Origin: Streptomyces sp. NBC_01255 | Lineage (GTDB): Bacteria > Actinomycetota > Actinomycetes > Streptomycetales > Streptomycetaceae | DNA: 64,000 bases | Assembly (NCBI RefSeq): GCF_036226445.1 | Contig: NZ_CP108474.1 | Location: forward strand, 4,402,001-4,466,000 | Direction: 5' to 3' | Shown here: in pieces, positions 8,472 through 16,305 of the stretch | How positions within the stretch are numbered: position 1 is the first letter of the stretch | Layout: the number at the start of each line of letters is the position of its first letter | The notes under the pieces: model-generated | Seen by the model: the letters and a program-made list of their open reading frames with translations, nothing else | The model's database searches: none | What the model was told of the DNA's origin: nothing | Program-made: the position numbers and the translations under genes

Positions 8472-9202
8472 GCACCACCGAAGAGAATCCCCGAGCCGAG
8501 GCGGCTGAGGCAGTCGACGTGGCTGACGCGGTCGACGTGGCCGAGCCGGCTCAGTACGACGAGGGGTTCGGCCCCGAGATCGGCGTCGGGCCGCACCCGG
8601 AGCCGTGGCCGGAGGGCGAGCGGTACGACCCCGAGCTGCTCGCCGGCGGCGACCGGCGCAATGTCGTGGACCACTACCGGTACTGGACGCGGGAGGCGAT
8701 CGTCGCCGACCTCGACACCCACCGTCACGACTTCCACGTGGCCGTGGAGAACTGGGGCCACGACTTCAACATCGGCTCGGTCGTACGGACCGCCAACGCC
8801 TTCCTCGCGAAGGAGGTCCACATCGTGGGCCGACGGCGCTGGAACCGGCGGGGCGCCATGGTCACCGACCGCTACCAGCACGTCCGCCACCACCCGGACA
8901 CCGAGTCGCTGACCGCGTGGGCGGCGGCCGAGGGCCTGCCGATCATCGGGATCGACAACCTCCCGGGCGCGGTGCCGCTGGAGCGGACCGTGCTGCCGCG
9001 CCGCTGTGTGCTGCTCTTCGGACAGGAGGGCCCGGGGCTCACGGACGAGGCTCGCGCCCGCGTGGAGACGGTCTGCTCGATCGCCCAGTTCGGCTCGACC
9101 CGGTCGATCAACGCCGGTGCGGCCGCCGCGATCGCCATGCACGCGTGGGTGCAGCGGTACGCGGAGATCGACAGCCCGCAGGGGGGCGTGGAGGCCCCGT
9201 AG
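8468..9202 (+). CDS. SpoU-family RNA ribose methyltransferase
   Basis: A 244-aa SPOUT-class enzyme that would methylate a ribose 2'-OH in tRNA or rRNA using S-adenosylmethionine. Motif 1 is NWGHDFNIGSVVRTANAF with the conserved Asn and Arg. Motif 2 is VLLFGQEGPGLT and motif 3 is IAQFGSTRSINAGAAAAIAMHAW, where the SAM knot forms. The first 45 residues are an acidic Ala/Val/Glu extension. The GTG start shares GTGA with the HTTM stop. The target RNA position is unknown. Confidence 0.92.
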   Translation: MSTTEENPRAEAAEAVDVADAVDVAEPAQYDEGFGPEIGVGPHPEPWPEGERYDPELLAGGDRRNVVDHYRYWTREAIVADLDTHRHDFHVAVENWGHDFNIGSVVRTANAFLAKEVHIVGRRRWNRRGAMVTDRYQHVRHHPDTESLTAWAAAEGLPIIGIDNLPGAVPLERTVLPRRCVLLFGQEGPGLTDEARARVETVCSIAQFGSTRSINAGAAAAIAMHAWVQRYAEIDSPQGGVEAP

Positions 9203-9213
9203 GGCCCCCACGC
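9186..9213. terminator. Bidirectional hairpin between methyltransferase gene and paaN
   Basis: A 12-nt arm GCGTGGAGGCCC pairs with GGGCCCCCACGC with one mismatch across a 4-nt loop. It overlaps the end of the methyltransferase gene and lies just before the convergent paaN stop at 9221. Confidence 0.6.
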
Positions 9214-9220
9214 GCCTGGG

Positions 9221-10918
9221 TCAGGCCTGGCGGCGGACCTCCACCACCCGGAAGCGGTTCGAGACGAAGGCGCCGTCGCACAGCGCCGCGTTCGCCGCGG
9301 GGTTGCCGCCGGAGCCGTGGAAGTCGGAGAACGCCGCCGTCTGGTTGACGTACACCCCGCCCGTGAGGTTCAGCGAGAGCTGCGCCGACTCCTCCAGGCA
9401 GACCTCCTCGACCGCACGCTCGGTTTCGGCCGAGGTCGTGTACGCGCCGACCGTCATCGCGCCCTTCTCGCGGACCGTGCGCCGCAGCAGCTCCAGGGCG
9501 TCGGCGGTGGAGTCCACCGAGACGGCGAAGGAGACCGGGCCGAAGCACTCGGAGAAGTACGCGGCCTGGGCGTCCGGCTTGGAGCCGTCCAGCTTCACGA
9601 TGACCGGGGTACGGACCACGGCGTCCGGGAAGTCGGGGTTGACGACCTCACGGGACGCGAGCGCCACCTCGCCGAGGCCGGCGGCCGCCTCCAGACGCGC
9701 CTTCACGTCCGGGTTGACCAGCGCGCCGAGCAGACCGTTCGCCCGGGCGTCGTCGCCGAGCAGGCCGCCGACCGCCGCCGCGAGGTCGGCGACGACCTCG
9801 TCGTACGCCTTGGGGCCCTGATCGGTGGTGATGCCGTCGCGGGGGATCAGCAGGTTCTGCGGGGTCGTGCACATCTGGCCGCTGTACAGCGACAGCGAGA
9901 ACGCCAGGTTGGCCAGCATGCCCTTGTAGTCGTCGGTCGAGTCGACCACGACCGTGTTGACCCCGGCCTTCTCCGTGTAGACCTGCGCCTGGCGGGCGTT
10001 GGCCTCCAGCCAGTCGCCGAAGGCGGTCGAGCCGGTGTAGTCGATGATCCGGACCTCGGGCCGCACGGCCAGGGTCTTGGCGATGCCCTCGCCCGGGCGC
10101 TCGACCGCGAGCGCGACGAGGTTCGGGTCGAAGCCGGACTCGGCGAGCACCTCGCGGGCGACGCTGACAGTGAGCGCGAGCGGCAGGACGGCGCGCGGGT
10201 GGGGCTTGACCAGGACCGGGTTGCCGGTCGCCAGCGAGGCGAACAGGCCCGGGTAGCCGTTCCACGTGGGGAAGGTGTTGCAGCCGATCACCAGGGCGAT
10301 GCCGCGGCCGACCGGGGTGAACTCCTTGGACAGCTCCAGCGGGTCGCGCTTGCCCTGGGGCTTGGACCAGCCGGACCGCCCGGCGGGGGTGCGGGTCTGC
10401 TCCTCGTACGCGTACGCCACGGCCTCCAGGCCGCGGTCCTGGGCGTGCGGGCCGCCGGCCTGGAACGCCATCATGAACGCCTGTCCGCTGGTGTGCATGA
10501 CGGCGTGGGCGAACTCGTGGGTGCGGGCCGAGATCCGGGACAGGATCTCCAGGCAGACGAGCGCGCGGGTCTCCGCCCCGGCGTCGCGCCAGGCGGCCGT
10601 GCCCGCGCGCATCGCGGGCAGCAGGACGTCGATGTCGGCGTGCGGGTACTCGATGCCGAGCTCCGGGCCGTACGGCGAGACCTCGCCGCCGGTCCAGCCG
10701 TCCGTGCCGGGCTGGTCGAGCTCGAAGCGGGTGTTCAGCAGGGCCTTGTGGGCGGCGAGGCCGGCCGCCGCGTCGAGCGAGCCGTCCTCCCCGTAGGCCT
10801 TCGGGTGCTCGGGGTACGGCGACCAGTAGGCGCGGGTGCGGATCGTGGCGAGTGCCTGATCGAGCGTGGACCGGTGCTTCTCGGCCAGACGGTCGGTGGT
10901 CGGCAGAGCGGTGGCCAT
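9221..10918 (-). CDS. paaN: Phenylacetate degradation protein PaaN (aldehyde dehydrogenase type)
   Basis: A 565-aa aldehyde dehydrogenase superfamily protein. The nucleotide-binding Rossmann region includes IGCNTFPTWNGYPGLFASLATGNPVLVKPHP. The catalytic Cys is in LYSGQMCTTPQNLL. It would oxidise the open-chain semialdehyde-CoA after ring cleavage. It lacks the C-terminal MaoC hydratase domain found in E. coli PaaZ, so the oxepin-CoA hydrolase must be a separate protein. The ATG at 10918 is the natural start; the longer reading frame upstream is an extension through the promoter. It diverges from the paaH-like gene, sharing the operator at 10974. Confidence 0.92.
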   Translation of the reverse strand: MATALPTTDRLAEKHRSTLDQALATIRTRAYWSPYPEHPKAYGEDGSLDAAAGLAAHKALLNTRFELDQPGTDGWTGGEVSPYGPELGIEYPHADIDVLLPAMRAGTAAWRDAGAETRALVCLEILSRISARTHEFAHAVMHTSGQAFMMAFQAGGPHAQDRGLEAVAYAYEEQTRTPAGRSGWSKPQGKRDPLELSKEFTPVGRGIALVIGCNTFPTWNGYPGLFASLATGNPVLVKPHPRAVLPLALTVSVAREVLAESGFDPNLVALAVERPGEGIAKTLAVRPEVRIIDYTGSTAFGDWLEANARQAQVYTEKAGVNTVVVDSTDDYKGMLANLAFSLSLYSGQMCTTPQNLLIPRDGITTDQGPKAYDEVVADLAAAVGGLLGDDARANGLLGALVNPDVKARLEAAAGLGEVALASREVVNPDFPDAVVRTPVIVKLDGSKPDAQAAYFSECFGPVSFAVSVDSTADALELLRRTVREKGAMTVGAYTTSAETERAVEEVCLEESAQLSLNLTGGVYVNQTAAFSDFHGSGGNPAANAALCDGAFVSNRFRVVEVRRQA

Positions 10919-10973
10919 GGATGGACCAACTCCTCGTCGAGCTGGGCAGGGAGACGCGTACGGAGTTAGAGTA

Positions 10974-10990
10974 ACCGAACGATCGGTCGG
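10974..10990. promoter_or_regulatory. PaaR-type operator, copy 2 (paaN/paaH divergent promoter)
   Basis: The 17-mer ACCGAACGATCGGTCGG, an imperfect palindrome (ACCG-AA-CG-AT-CGGT core at 10974-10987), identical to the paaA copy on the other strand. It lies 56 nt upstream of the paaN ATG and 52 nt upstream of the paaH-like ATG, so one bound dimer could control both genes. Confidence 0.82.
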
Positions 10991-11010
10991 GACAAGGGGG
11001 TCCGCCGATC

Positions 11011-11022
11011 CTGTGGAAAACC
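11011..11022 (-). promoter_or_regulatory. TTTTCCACAG element upstream of paaN
   Basis: The plus strand reads CTGTGGAAAACC; in the paaN direction it is GGTTTTCCACAG. It is 23 nt upstream of the PaaR-type operator and directly before the ribosome binding site of the divergent paaH-like gene. Confidence 0.55.
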
Positions 11023-11042
11023 CATCGGGGAGGATCACTCCT

Positions 11043-12614
11043 ATGAGCGCCAACGTGACCGTCAGGGGGAGCGACGACGTGACCGCCAGTGAGCCGACCG
11101 CCCTCGCACAGGACCGCACCGTCGCCGTCGTCGGCACCGGCACCATGGGCCAGGGGATCGCCCAGGTCGCGCTGGTCGCCGGCCATCCCGTACGGCTCTA
11201 CGACAGCGCCCCCGGCCGGGCCGGGGAGGCCGTGGCCGCCCTCGCCGCCCGCCTGGACCGGCTCGTGGAGAAGGGCCGCCTGGACGCCGCCGCGCGCGAG
11301 GCGGCCGCCGGCCGGCTGCACGCGGCGGAGGACCTCGCCGAGCTCGCGGACGCGGCGCTCGTCGTCGAGGCGATCGTCGAGAACCTCGCCGTCAAACAGC
11401 AGCTCTTCGCCGACCTGGAGAAGGTCGTCGGCGACGACACCGTCCTCGCCACGAACACCTCCTCCCTCTCCGTCACCGCGATCGCGGGCGGGCTGCGCCT
11501 GCCCGGCCGGTTCGTCGGACTCCACTTCTTCAACCCGGCGCCGCTGCTCCCGCTCGTCGAGGTCGTCAGCGGCTTCGCCACCGACGCGGACGTCGCCACG
11601 CGCGCGTACGAGACGATGAAGGGCTGGGGCAAGACGCCGGTGCGCTGCGCGGACACCCCCGGCTTCATCGTGAACCGGGTCGCGCGCCCCTTCTACGCGG
11701 AGGCGCTGCGGGTCTACGAGGAGGGCGCGGCCGACCCCGCCACCATCGACGCCGCCCTGCGCGAGTGCGGCGGCTTCCGCATGGGGCCCTTCGAGCTCAC
11801 GGACCTCATCGGGCAGGACGTGAACGAGGCCGTCACCCGCTCGGTCTGGGAGTCCTTCTACCAGGACCCGAAGTTCACGCCGTCGCTCGCGCAGCGGCGG
11901 CTCGTGGAGTCGGGGAGGCTCGGCCGCAAGTCGGGGCAGGGCTGGTTCTCGTACGAGGAGGGCGCCGAGCGGCCCGAGCCGCACAACGCGCCGCCGGCCG
12001 AGGCGCCCGCGCGGATCGTCGTCCGTGGCGACCTGGGGCCCGCCGAGCCGCTGGCGGGCCTCTTCGAGGAGGCGGGGATCAAGGTACGGCGCAAGGGCGG
12101 TGACGGGTTCATCGTGCTGCCCGGCGGCGGCCAGCTCGTCCTCGCGGACGGCGAGACCGCCTTCGAGTACTTCAGCGACGAGATCATCTACTTCGATCTC
12201 GCGCTCGACTACGCGCGAGCGACCCGGATCGTGCTCTCCACCGGGGAGCGGACCTCGCCCGAGGTCCTCGCGGAGGCCGTGGGCCTCTTCCAGGCGCTCG
12301 GCAAGCAGGTGTCCGTGATCGGTGACGTGCCCGGCATGATCGTCGCCCGTACGGTCGCGATGCTGGCCGATCTGGCGGCCGACGCGGTCGACCGGGGCGT
12401 CGCCACCGCCGAGGACGTGGACACGGCGATGAGGCTCGGGGTCAACTACCCCGCCGGCCCCTTGGAGTGGGCCGAGAAGGTGGGGCACATGCGTGTGTGC
12501 GACCTGCTGTCGGAGATGAACAAGCGCTACCCGACGGGGCGGTACGCGCCGTGCCTGGCCTCCGCCCGCAAGGGAAGCGCCGATGCGGCCCGGATAGGAA
12601 AGGAAGGCCGATGA
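11043..12614 (+). CDS. paaH: 3-hydroxyacyl-CoA dehydrogenase, PaaH type
   Basis: A 523-aa NAD-dependent dehydrogenase expected to oxidise 3-hydroxyadipyl-CoA late in phenylacetate degradation. The NAD fold starts VAVVGTGTMGQGIAQVALVAGHPV at about residue 29. The catalytic His/Glu region is GLHFFNPAPLLPLVEVV, and a first C-domain includes DTPGFIVNRVARPFYAEALRV. From about residue 320 a second, more divergent C-domain copy (PGMIVARTVAMLADLAAD, GVNYPAGPLEWAEKVG) gives the long PaaH architecture. The ATG has a GGGAGG site. Its stop overlaps the TetR gene in ATGA. Confidence 0.9.
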   Translation: MSANVTVRGSDDVTASEPTALAQDRTVAVVGTGTMGQGIAQVALVAGHPVRLYDSAPGRAGEAVAALAARLDRLVEKGRLDAAAREAAAGRLHAAEDLAELADAALVVEAIVENLAVKQQLFADLEKVVGDDTVLATNTSSLSVTAIAGGLRLPGRFVGLHFFNPAPLLPLVEVVSGFATDADVATRAYETMKGWGKTPVRCADTPGFIVNRVARPFYAEALRVYEEGAADPATIDAALRECGGFRMGPFELTDLIGQDVNEAVTRSVWESFYQDPKFTPSLAQRRLVESGRLGRKSGQGWFSYEEGAERPEPHNAPPAEAPARIVVRGDLGPAEPLAGLFEEAGIKVRRKGGDGFIVLPGGGQLVLADGETAFEYFSDEIIYFDLALDYARATRIVLSTGERTSPEVLAEAVGLFQALGKQVSVIGDVPGMIVARTVAMLADLAADAVDRGVATAEDVDTAMRLGVNYPAGPLEWAEKVGHMRVCDLLSEMNKRYPTGRYAPCLASARKGSADAARIGKEGR

Positions 12615-13204
12615 CGACGGCGAAGCGCGACACGTACACCCCGGAGACGCTGCTCTCGGTCGCCGTACGGGTCTTCAACGAGCGCGGCTACGACGGCACC
12701 TCCATGGAGCACCTGTCCAAGGCGGCGGGGATCTCCAAGTCGTCGATCTACCACCACGTGTCCGGCAAGGAGGAGCTGCTGCGGCGCGCGGTCAGCCGGG
12801 CGCTCGACGGGCTCTTCGCGGTGCTCGACGAGCCGGGAGCGGTACGCGGCCGGGCCGTCGAGCGGGTCGAGTACGTCACGCGCCGGACCGTGGAGGTGCT
12901 GATCGCGGAGCTGCCGTACGTGACGCTGCTGCTGCGGGTGCGGGGCAACACCGCGACCGAGCGGTGGGCGATGGAGCGGCGGCGCGAGTTCGACCACCGG
13001 GTGGCCGAGCTGCTGAAGGCCGCGGCGGCGGAGGGCGACCTGCGGGCGGACGTGGACATACGGCTGGCGACCCGGCTGCTCTTCGGCATGATCAACTCGC
13101 TGGTGGAGTGGTACCGGCCGCATCCCGACGCGGTGGGCGAGCGGGAGCAGCTCGCCGAGACCGTCGCGCATCTGGCGTTCGACGGGCTGCGGACGGCCCG
13201 CTGA
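12611..13204 (+). CDS. paaR: TetR-family regulator, probable PaaR
   Basis: A 197-aa TetR protein. The N-terminal helix-turn-helix is at residues 12-58 (LLSVAVRVFNERGYDGTSMEHLSKAAGISKSSIYHHVSGKEELL). The rest is the helical ligand domain, ending in AETVAHLAFDGLRTAR. Coupling to paaH and the palindromes at paaA, paaN/paaH and the bkd2-like promoter make it the likely repressor of phenylacetate catabolism. In other bacteria the inducer is phenylacetyl-CoA (family knowledge). Because its gene is downstream of one of the operators, it should regulate itself. Confidence 0.85.
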   Translation: MTTAKRDTYTPETLLSVAVRVFNERGYDGTSMEHLSKAAGISKSSIYHHVSGKEELLRRAVSRALDGLFAVLDEPGAVRGRAVERVEYVTRRTVEVLIAELPYVTLLLRVRGNTATERWAMERRREFDHRVAELLKAAAAEGDLRADVDIRLATRLLFGMINSLVEWYRPHPDAVGEREQLAETVAHLAFDGLRTAR

Positions 13205-13223
13205 GCGAGCGTGGACGGCTTGT

Positions 13224-13254
13224 GGACGGCCCCTACGGGGGCCGTCCTGCTTTT
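13224..13254 (+). terminator. Intrinsic terminator after the TetR gene
   Basis: A 10-bp stem (GGACGGCCCC / GGGGCCGTCC) with a TACG tetraloop, followed by TGCTTTTC. It lies between the TetR stop and the convergent Lrp-type gene. Confidence 0.8.
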
Positions 13255-13261
13255 CGGGCGG

Positions 13262-13912
13262 TCAGAGGCGGTGGTCGGTGTTGAGGTCCGTCTCCTCGAA
13301 GACCAGCAGGGTGCGGGTCGACAGCACTTCGGGGATCGACTGGAGCCGGGTGAGTACCAGCTCGCGCAGTGTCCGGTTGTCCGGGGTGTGCACGAGCAGC
13401 AGCACATCGAAATCACCGCTGACCAGCGCGATGTGCGTGGCGCCCGGGAGCGCCCTGAGCTGCTCGCGGACCGTCCGCCAGGAGTTCTGGACGATCTTGA
13501 GCGTGATGTAGGCGGAGGCGCCGTGTCCCGCCCGTTCGTGGTTGACGCGGGCGCTGAAGCCGCGGATCACGCCGTCGTCGATGAGCCGGTTGATCCGTGC
13601 GTAGGCGTTGGCCCGGGACACGTGCACCCGCTCGGCCACGGAGCGTACCGAGGCGCGGCCGTCCGTTTGCAGCAACCTCAGGATGTCGCGGTCGATCGCG
13701 TCCAGTGGGCGTGGCGGAGGGGCGCCCGTCGGCGTGCCGATCGGTGCGCTGAGGGCCTCTTCGGGCACCTCGCCCTCGGTCCCGCCGTGGGGCCTGCCGA
13801 GTGCCTCGTTCAATGCCCCGCCCAGTGCCTCGCCCGGTGTGCTGCCGGGTGCTCCGCCCGTGGTGCCGGCCGGAGCCCCGCTCCGGTCGACGGCCATTTG
13901 TTCTTCCGCCAT
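13262..13912 (-). CDS. bkdR: Lrp/AsnC-family regulator, BkdR type
   Basis: A 216-aa feast/famine regulator. The DNA-binding domain is at about residues 70-125 (LDAIDRDILRLLQTDGRASVRSVAERVHVSRANAYARINRLIDDGVI) and is followed by the RAM ligand-binding domain (ASAYITLKIV, GDFDVLLLVHTPDN). A 65-residue Gly/Pro/Ala/Glu-rich N-terminal extension is unusual for Lrp proteins. It diverges from a branched-chain-type 2-oxoacid dehydrogenase operon. An Lrp-like BkdR next to bkd genes has been described in S. coelicolor (recalled), so control of the neighbouring operon is likely. Confidence 0.85.
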   Translation of the reverse strand: MAEEQMAVDRSGAPAGTTGGAPGSTPGEALGGALNEALGRPHGGTEGEVPEEALSAPIGTPTGAPPPRPLDAIDRDILRLLQTDGRASVRSVAERVHVSRANAYARINRLIDDGVIRGFSARVNHERAGHGASAYITLKIVQNSWRTVREQLRALPGATHIALVSGDFDVLLLVHTPDNRTLRELVLTRLQSIPEVLSTRTLLVFEETDLNTDHRL

Positions 13913-13956
13913 GTCCCCCCGCCTCTCTCCGGTGGACGACCTGCTCCTATCCCAGG

Positions 13957-13980
13957 CTGTGGAGAACCGTTTGTCCACAG
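13957..13980. promoter_or_regulatory. 24-bp palindrome with two opposed TTNTCCACA elements
   Basis: CTGTGGAGAACC (13957-13968) is followed directly by GTTTGTCCACAG (13969-13980); the 7-nt ends CTGTGGA/TCCACAG are perfectly inverted. The right copy contains TTGTCCACA, the Streptomyces DnaA-box form. It lies 33 nt upstream of the operator copy at 14014 and 44 nt upstream of the Lrp start codon. Confidence 0.6.
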
Positions 13981-14013
13981 GCTGGAGGTGCCTGTAGCCA
14001 AAATGCCTCCACG

Positions 14014-14027
14014 ACCGAACAATCGGT
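14014..14027. promoter_or_regulatory. PaaR-type operator, copy 3 (bkd2-like operon)
   Basis: ACCGAACAATCGGT differs from the paaN copy at one base, the central CG being CA; 3 nt further, AGG replaces CGG. It lies 71 nt before the E1alpha start and 101 nt from the Lrp start. This is the only operator of the three not next to a recognised paa gene. Confidence 0.65.
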
Positions 14028-14098
14028 AGGTGAGGCGCGCCACACTCGCGCCACCCGCCTTCGGGTCTTATGCCCGCTCCCACGAGGAGGTGGACTCG

Positions 14099-15250
14099 TT
14101 GCAACAGCGCAGTTCGACAGTCCAAGAGCCGCCCGGTGCCGTTCCCGCCTACCGGCCCACCCCGCCGCCGGCGTGGCAGCCGCGTACCGACCCTGGCCCG
14201 CTGCTGCCCGACGCCGAGCCGCTGCGCGTGCTCGGCACGGACGCCGTGGCCGATGCCGACCCCGCGCTGCTGCTCCGGCTGTACGCGGAGCTGATCCGCG
14301 GCCGTCGGTACAACACGCAGGCCACCGCTCTCACCAAGCAGGGCCGGCTCGCCGTGTACCCGTCCACCACCGGCCAGGAGGCGTGCGAGGTCGCCGCCGC
14401 CCTGGCCCTGGAGGAGCGGGACTGGCTCTTCCCCTCGTACCGCGACACCCTCGCGGCGGTCGCCCGCGGCCTCGACCCCGTGCAGGCGCTGACGCTGCTG
14501 CGCGGCGACTGGCACACCGGGTACGACCCGCGCGAGCACCGCATCGCGCCGCTCTGCACCCCGCTGGCCACCCAGCTCCCGCACGCGGTGGGCCTCGCCC
14601 ACGCCGCCCGCCTCAAGGGGGACGACGTGGTCGCCCTCGCCATGGTCGGCGACGGCGGCACCAGCGAGGGCGACTTCCACGAGGCGCTGAACTTCGCGGC
14701 CGTCTGGCAGGCCCCCGTGGTCTTCTTCGTGCAGAACAACGGCTTCGCGATCTCCGTGCCGCTGGCCAAGCAGACCGCCGCCCCCTCCCTGGCCCACAAG
14801 GCCGTCGGATACGGGATGCCGGGCCGGCTGGTCGACGGCAACGACGCGGTGGCCGTGCACCAGGTGCTGACCGAGGCCGTGGCACGCGCGCGGCGCGGCG
14901 GCGGCCCCACCCTCGTCGAGGCGATCACCTACCGGATCGACGCCCACACCAACGCCGACGACGCCACCCGCTACCGCGCCGCCGGCGAGGTCGAGACCTG
15001 GCGGGCACACGACCCGATCCTGATCCTCGAACGGGAACTGACCGAGCGTGGCCTGCTCGACGAGGACGGCAGGCGCGCGGCGGCCGAGGCCGCCGAGACG
15101 ATGGCGGCGGAGCTGCGCGAACGGATGAACGCCGACCCGGTGCTCGACCCGATGGAGCTCTTCTCCCACGTGTACGCCGAGCAGACGACGCAGCTGCGCG
15201 AACAGGCGGCGCAGCTGCGCGCCGAGCTCGAAGCCGAGGGTGAGGCGTGA
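14099..15250 (+). CDS. bkdA2: 2-oxoacid dehydrogenase E1 alpha subunit (bkd2-like)
   Basis: A 383-aa thiamine-diphosphate E1 alpha subunit. The ThDP motif begins GDGGTSEGDFHEALNFAAVWQAP and ends in the NN of FVQNNGFAIS. The substrate-channel region is YRDTLAAVARG and the phosphorylation-loop segment is YRIDAHTNADDATRYR. The start is a TTG at 14099, 8 nt after GAGGAGG; the GTG at 14090 lies inside that Shine-Dalgarno. First gene of an E1alpha-E1beta-E2 operon without E3. The nearby paa operator suggests an aryl substrate rather than, or besides, branched-chain 2-oxoacids (inference). Confidence 0.9.
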   Translation: MQQRSSTVQEPPGAVPAYRPTPPPAWQPRTDPGPLLPDAEPLRVLGTDAVADADPALLLRLYAELIRGRRYNTQATALTKQGRLAVYPSTTGQEACEVAAALALEERDWLFPSYRDTLAAVARGLDPVQALTLLRGDWHTGYDPREHRIAPLCTPLATQLPHAVGLAHAARLKGDDVVALAMVGDGGTSEGDFHEALNFAAVWQAPVVFFVQNNGFAISVPLAKQTAAPSLAHKAVGYGMPGRLVDGNDAVAVHQVLTEAVARARRGGGPTLVEAITYRIDAHTNADDATRYRAAGEVETWRAHDPILILERELTERGLLDEDGRRAAAEAAETMAAELRERMNADPVLDPMELFSHVYAEQTTQLREQAAQLRAELEAEGEA

Positions 15251-16305
15251 TGACGACCGCGACGACCGGCCCCACGGCGGCCAAGGCGGCCAAGGCCGCC
15301 GGTGCCGCCGGGAAGCCCAAGCCCGCGACGATGGCGCAGGCGCTCCAGCGCGCCATGCGCGACGCGATGGCCGAGGACCCGACCGTCCATGTGATGGGCG
15401 AGGACGTCGGCACGCTCGGCGGTGTCTTCCGGGTCACCGACGGGCTCGCCAAGGAGTTCGGCGAGGACCGCTGCACCGACACCCCGCTGGCCGAGGCGGG
15501 CATCCTCGGCGCGGCCGTCGGCATGGCCATGTACGGCCTGCGGCCGGTCGTCGAGATGCAGTTCGACGCCTTCGCCTACCCGGCGTTCGAGCAGCTGATC
15601 TCGCACGTGGCGAAGATGCGGAACCGCACGCGCGGCGCCATGCCGATGCCGATCGTCATCCGTGTCCCGTACGGCGGCGGGATCGGCGGGGTCGAGCACC
15701 ACAGTGACTCCTCCGAGGCCTACTACATGGCCACCCCCGGCCTGCACGTCGTCACCCCGGCGACCGTCGAGGACGCCTACGGGCTGCTGCGCGCGGCCAT
15801 CGCCTCCGACGACCCGGTGGTCTTCCTCGAGCCCAAGCGGCTCTACTGGTCGAAGTCCGACTGGTCGCCCGAGGCGCCCGCGCCCGTCGAGCCGATCGGC
15901 AAGGCGGTCGTACGGCGGCGGGGCACCGGCGCCACCCTGATCACCTACGGCCCGTCGGTTCCGGTCTGCCTGGAGGCGGCGGAGGCCGCCCAGGCCGAGG
16001 GCTGGGACCTGGAGGTCGTCGACCTGCGCTCGCTCGTGCCGTTCGACGACGAGACCGTCTGCGCCTCGGTACGGCGCACGGGCCGGGCGGTCGTGGTCCA
16101 CGAGTCGACCGGTTTCGCCGGCCCCGGCGCGGAGATCGCCGCGCGCGTCATGGAGCGCTGCTTCCACCACCTGGAGGCGCCGGTGCTGCGGGTCGCGGGC
16201 TTCGACATCCCGTACCCGCCGCCGATGCTGGAGCGGCACCATCTGCCCGGCGTGGACCGTGTCCTGGACGCGGTGGCACGGCTTCAGTGGGAGGCGCAGA
16301 GCTGA
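15250..16305 (+). CDS. bkdB2: 2-oxoacid dehydrogenase E1 beta subunit (bkd2-like)
   Basis: A 351-352 aa transketolase-type beta subunit; GTG at 15247 and ATG at 15250 both overlap the E1alpha stop. It has EDVGTLGGVFRVTDGLAKEFGEDRCTDTPLAEAGILG, the pyrimidine-binding region with the catalytic Glu, and RVPYGGGIGGVEHHSDSSEAY. The C-terminal transketolase domain holds ITYGPSVPVCLEAAE. It starts with a 25-residue Ala/Lys-rich leader missing in the second E1beta of this window. Its stop overlaps the E2 start as TGATG. Confidence 0.93.
   Translation: MTTATTGPTAAKAAKAAGAAGKPKPATMAQALQRAMRDAMAEDPTVHVMGEDVGTLGGVFRVTDGLAKEFGEDRCTDTPLAEAGILGAAVGMAMYGLRPVVEMQFDAFAYPAFEQLISHVAKMRNRTRGAMPMPIVIRVPYGGGIGGVEHHSDSSEAYYMATPGLHVVTPATVEDAYGLLRAAIASDDPVVFLEPKRLYWSKSDWSPEAPAPVEPIGKAVVRRRGTGATLITYGPSVPVCLEAAEAAQAEGWDLEVVDLRSLVPFDDETVCASVRRTGRAVVVHESTGFAGPGAEIAARVMERCFHHLEAPVLRVAGFDIPYPPPMLERHHLPGVDRVLDAVARLQWEAQS

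Noticed and set aside
9648..12488. 946-codon minus-strand frame across paaN and paaH
   Set aside because: No family motifs, Arg/Gly-rich shadow of two well-supported genes.
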